The notes under the pieces: model-generated
The model's input: only the letters and a program-made list of their open reading frames with translations
Database searches by the model: none
Told to the model about the DNA's origin: nothing
From: Deltaproteobacteria bacterium
GTDB lineage: Bacteria > Acidobacteriota > Thermoanaerobaculia > Multivoradales > JAHZIX01
Reading direction: 5' to 3'
Length of the DNA stretch: 32,681 bases
NCBI GenBank assembly: GCA_022601195.1
Contig: JAHZIX010000009.1
Coordinates: 1 to 32,681, forward strand
Part shown: piece by piece, positions 32,409 to 32,681 of the stretch
How positions within the stretch are numbered: the stretch's first letter is position 1
Layout of the letters: the number at the start of each line of letters is the position of its first letter
Translations under genes and position numbers: made by a program

Positions 32409-32681
32409 ATGCCAAGAAGACTTCGCTTCGCTCCCCCGGACCCCAGCGGCTATTCTCTCTTTGAGATCTCTCATCGATGTCTTGCGGGACTCTTCCTGCT
32501 GCGACCCTCCAAAAGACTCAACGACATCCTCATCGGAGTTCTCGCCCGAGCTCAGAGCAAGTACCACGTACGGGTGCACGCCTGTGCCTACCTCAGCAAC
32601 CACGGACACCTACTCATCAGTGCCACGAGTCAGAAACAGATCTCTGCATTCATGGAATTCGTGGGATCGAACATGGCCCGA
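32409..32681 (+). CDS. IS200/RAYT-like Y1 transposase, 5' part, cut by window edge
   Basis: The first 91 codons of a transposase-like gene run open to the window end. The protein begins MPRRLRFAPPDPSGYSLFEI, continues with SHRCLAGLFLLRPSKRLNDI and YHVRVHACAYLSNHGHLLIS, and reaches FMEFVGSNMAR. This is the N-terminal half of the Y1_Tnp (HUH) fold as seen in REP-associated tyrosine transposases; the metal-binding pair is His-Gly-His in SNHGH. The catalytic tyrosine lies beyond the edge. AGGTGG a few bases before the ATG is a ribosome site. Whether it is intact or mobile cannot be told. Confidence 0.88.
   Translation, partial: MPRRLRFAPPDPSGYSLFEISHRCLAGLFLLRPSKRLNDILIGVLARAQSKYHVRVHACAYLSNHGHLLISATSQKQISAFMEFVGSNMAR

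Overview
The window reads as bacterial chromosome of moderately high G+C. Its mix of proteins (an exported TPR-CHAT protein, dockerin/thrombospondin-3 secreted protein, S9 peptidase, ECF-type sigma factor, Delta-60 repeat protein, DUF3500 protein) is what one meets in Acidobacteriota such as Thermoanaerobaculia-like lineages and in other large-genome environmental bacteria. That taxonomic guess is inference only; there is no rRNA or marker gene here. No tRNA, rRNA, CRISPR array, prophage or complete insertion sequence was seen. Coding density is high, and most genes have a recognisable ribosome binding site.

Layout. 165-10643 is a long run of minus-strand genes: malQ, a small membrane protein, a VOC protein, a multicopper oxidase, a flavin amine oxidase overlapping a NIPSNAP gene, a 1168-residue exported TPR-CHAT protein, and a small unknown protein behind it. 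10758-14857 is plus strand: a two-CBS protein with an ArsB/NhaD-type transporter, then an exported alpha/beta hydrolase translationally coupled to a sigma factor with a C-terminal membrane domain. 14924-16416 holds a second VOC gene facing a MerR/TipAS regulator that has a near-textbook TipA/SoxR-type operator. 16656-18062 is a Delta-60 repeat protein bracketed on both sides by strong inverted repeats.

18226-28016 is minus strand and holds three groups: UPF0114 plus an OmpA-like membrane protein; a membrane protein with DUF2071 and GrpB; and a tight gntR - ABC ATPase - ABC permease - S9 peptidase operon driven by a consensus promoter with a GntR palindrome on its -10. The right end has an FkbM methyltransferase converging on a DUF3500 protein (both stops lie in one CTAG), a secreted dockerin protein with a terminator, and the 5' part of an IS200/RAYT-like transposase cut by the window edge.

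The most promising things for follow-up are: (a) the hydrolase/membrane-tethered sigma pair, which has no anti-sigma gene beside it; (b) the gntR-ABC-S9 operon, whose permease carries a large soluble domain; (c) the exported PPC-like/TPR/CHAT protein with its small partner gene; (d) a related short tandem repeat lying across the stop codons of both the sigma gene and gntR; and (e) the string of hairpins flanking the Delta-60 gene. All function calls rest on motif recognition by eye; no database search was possible.
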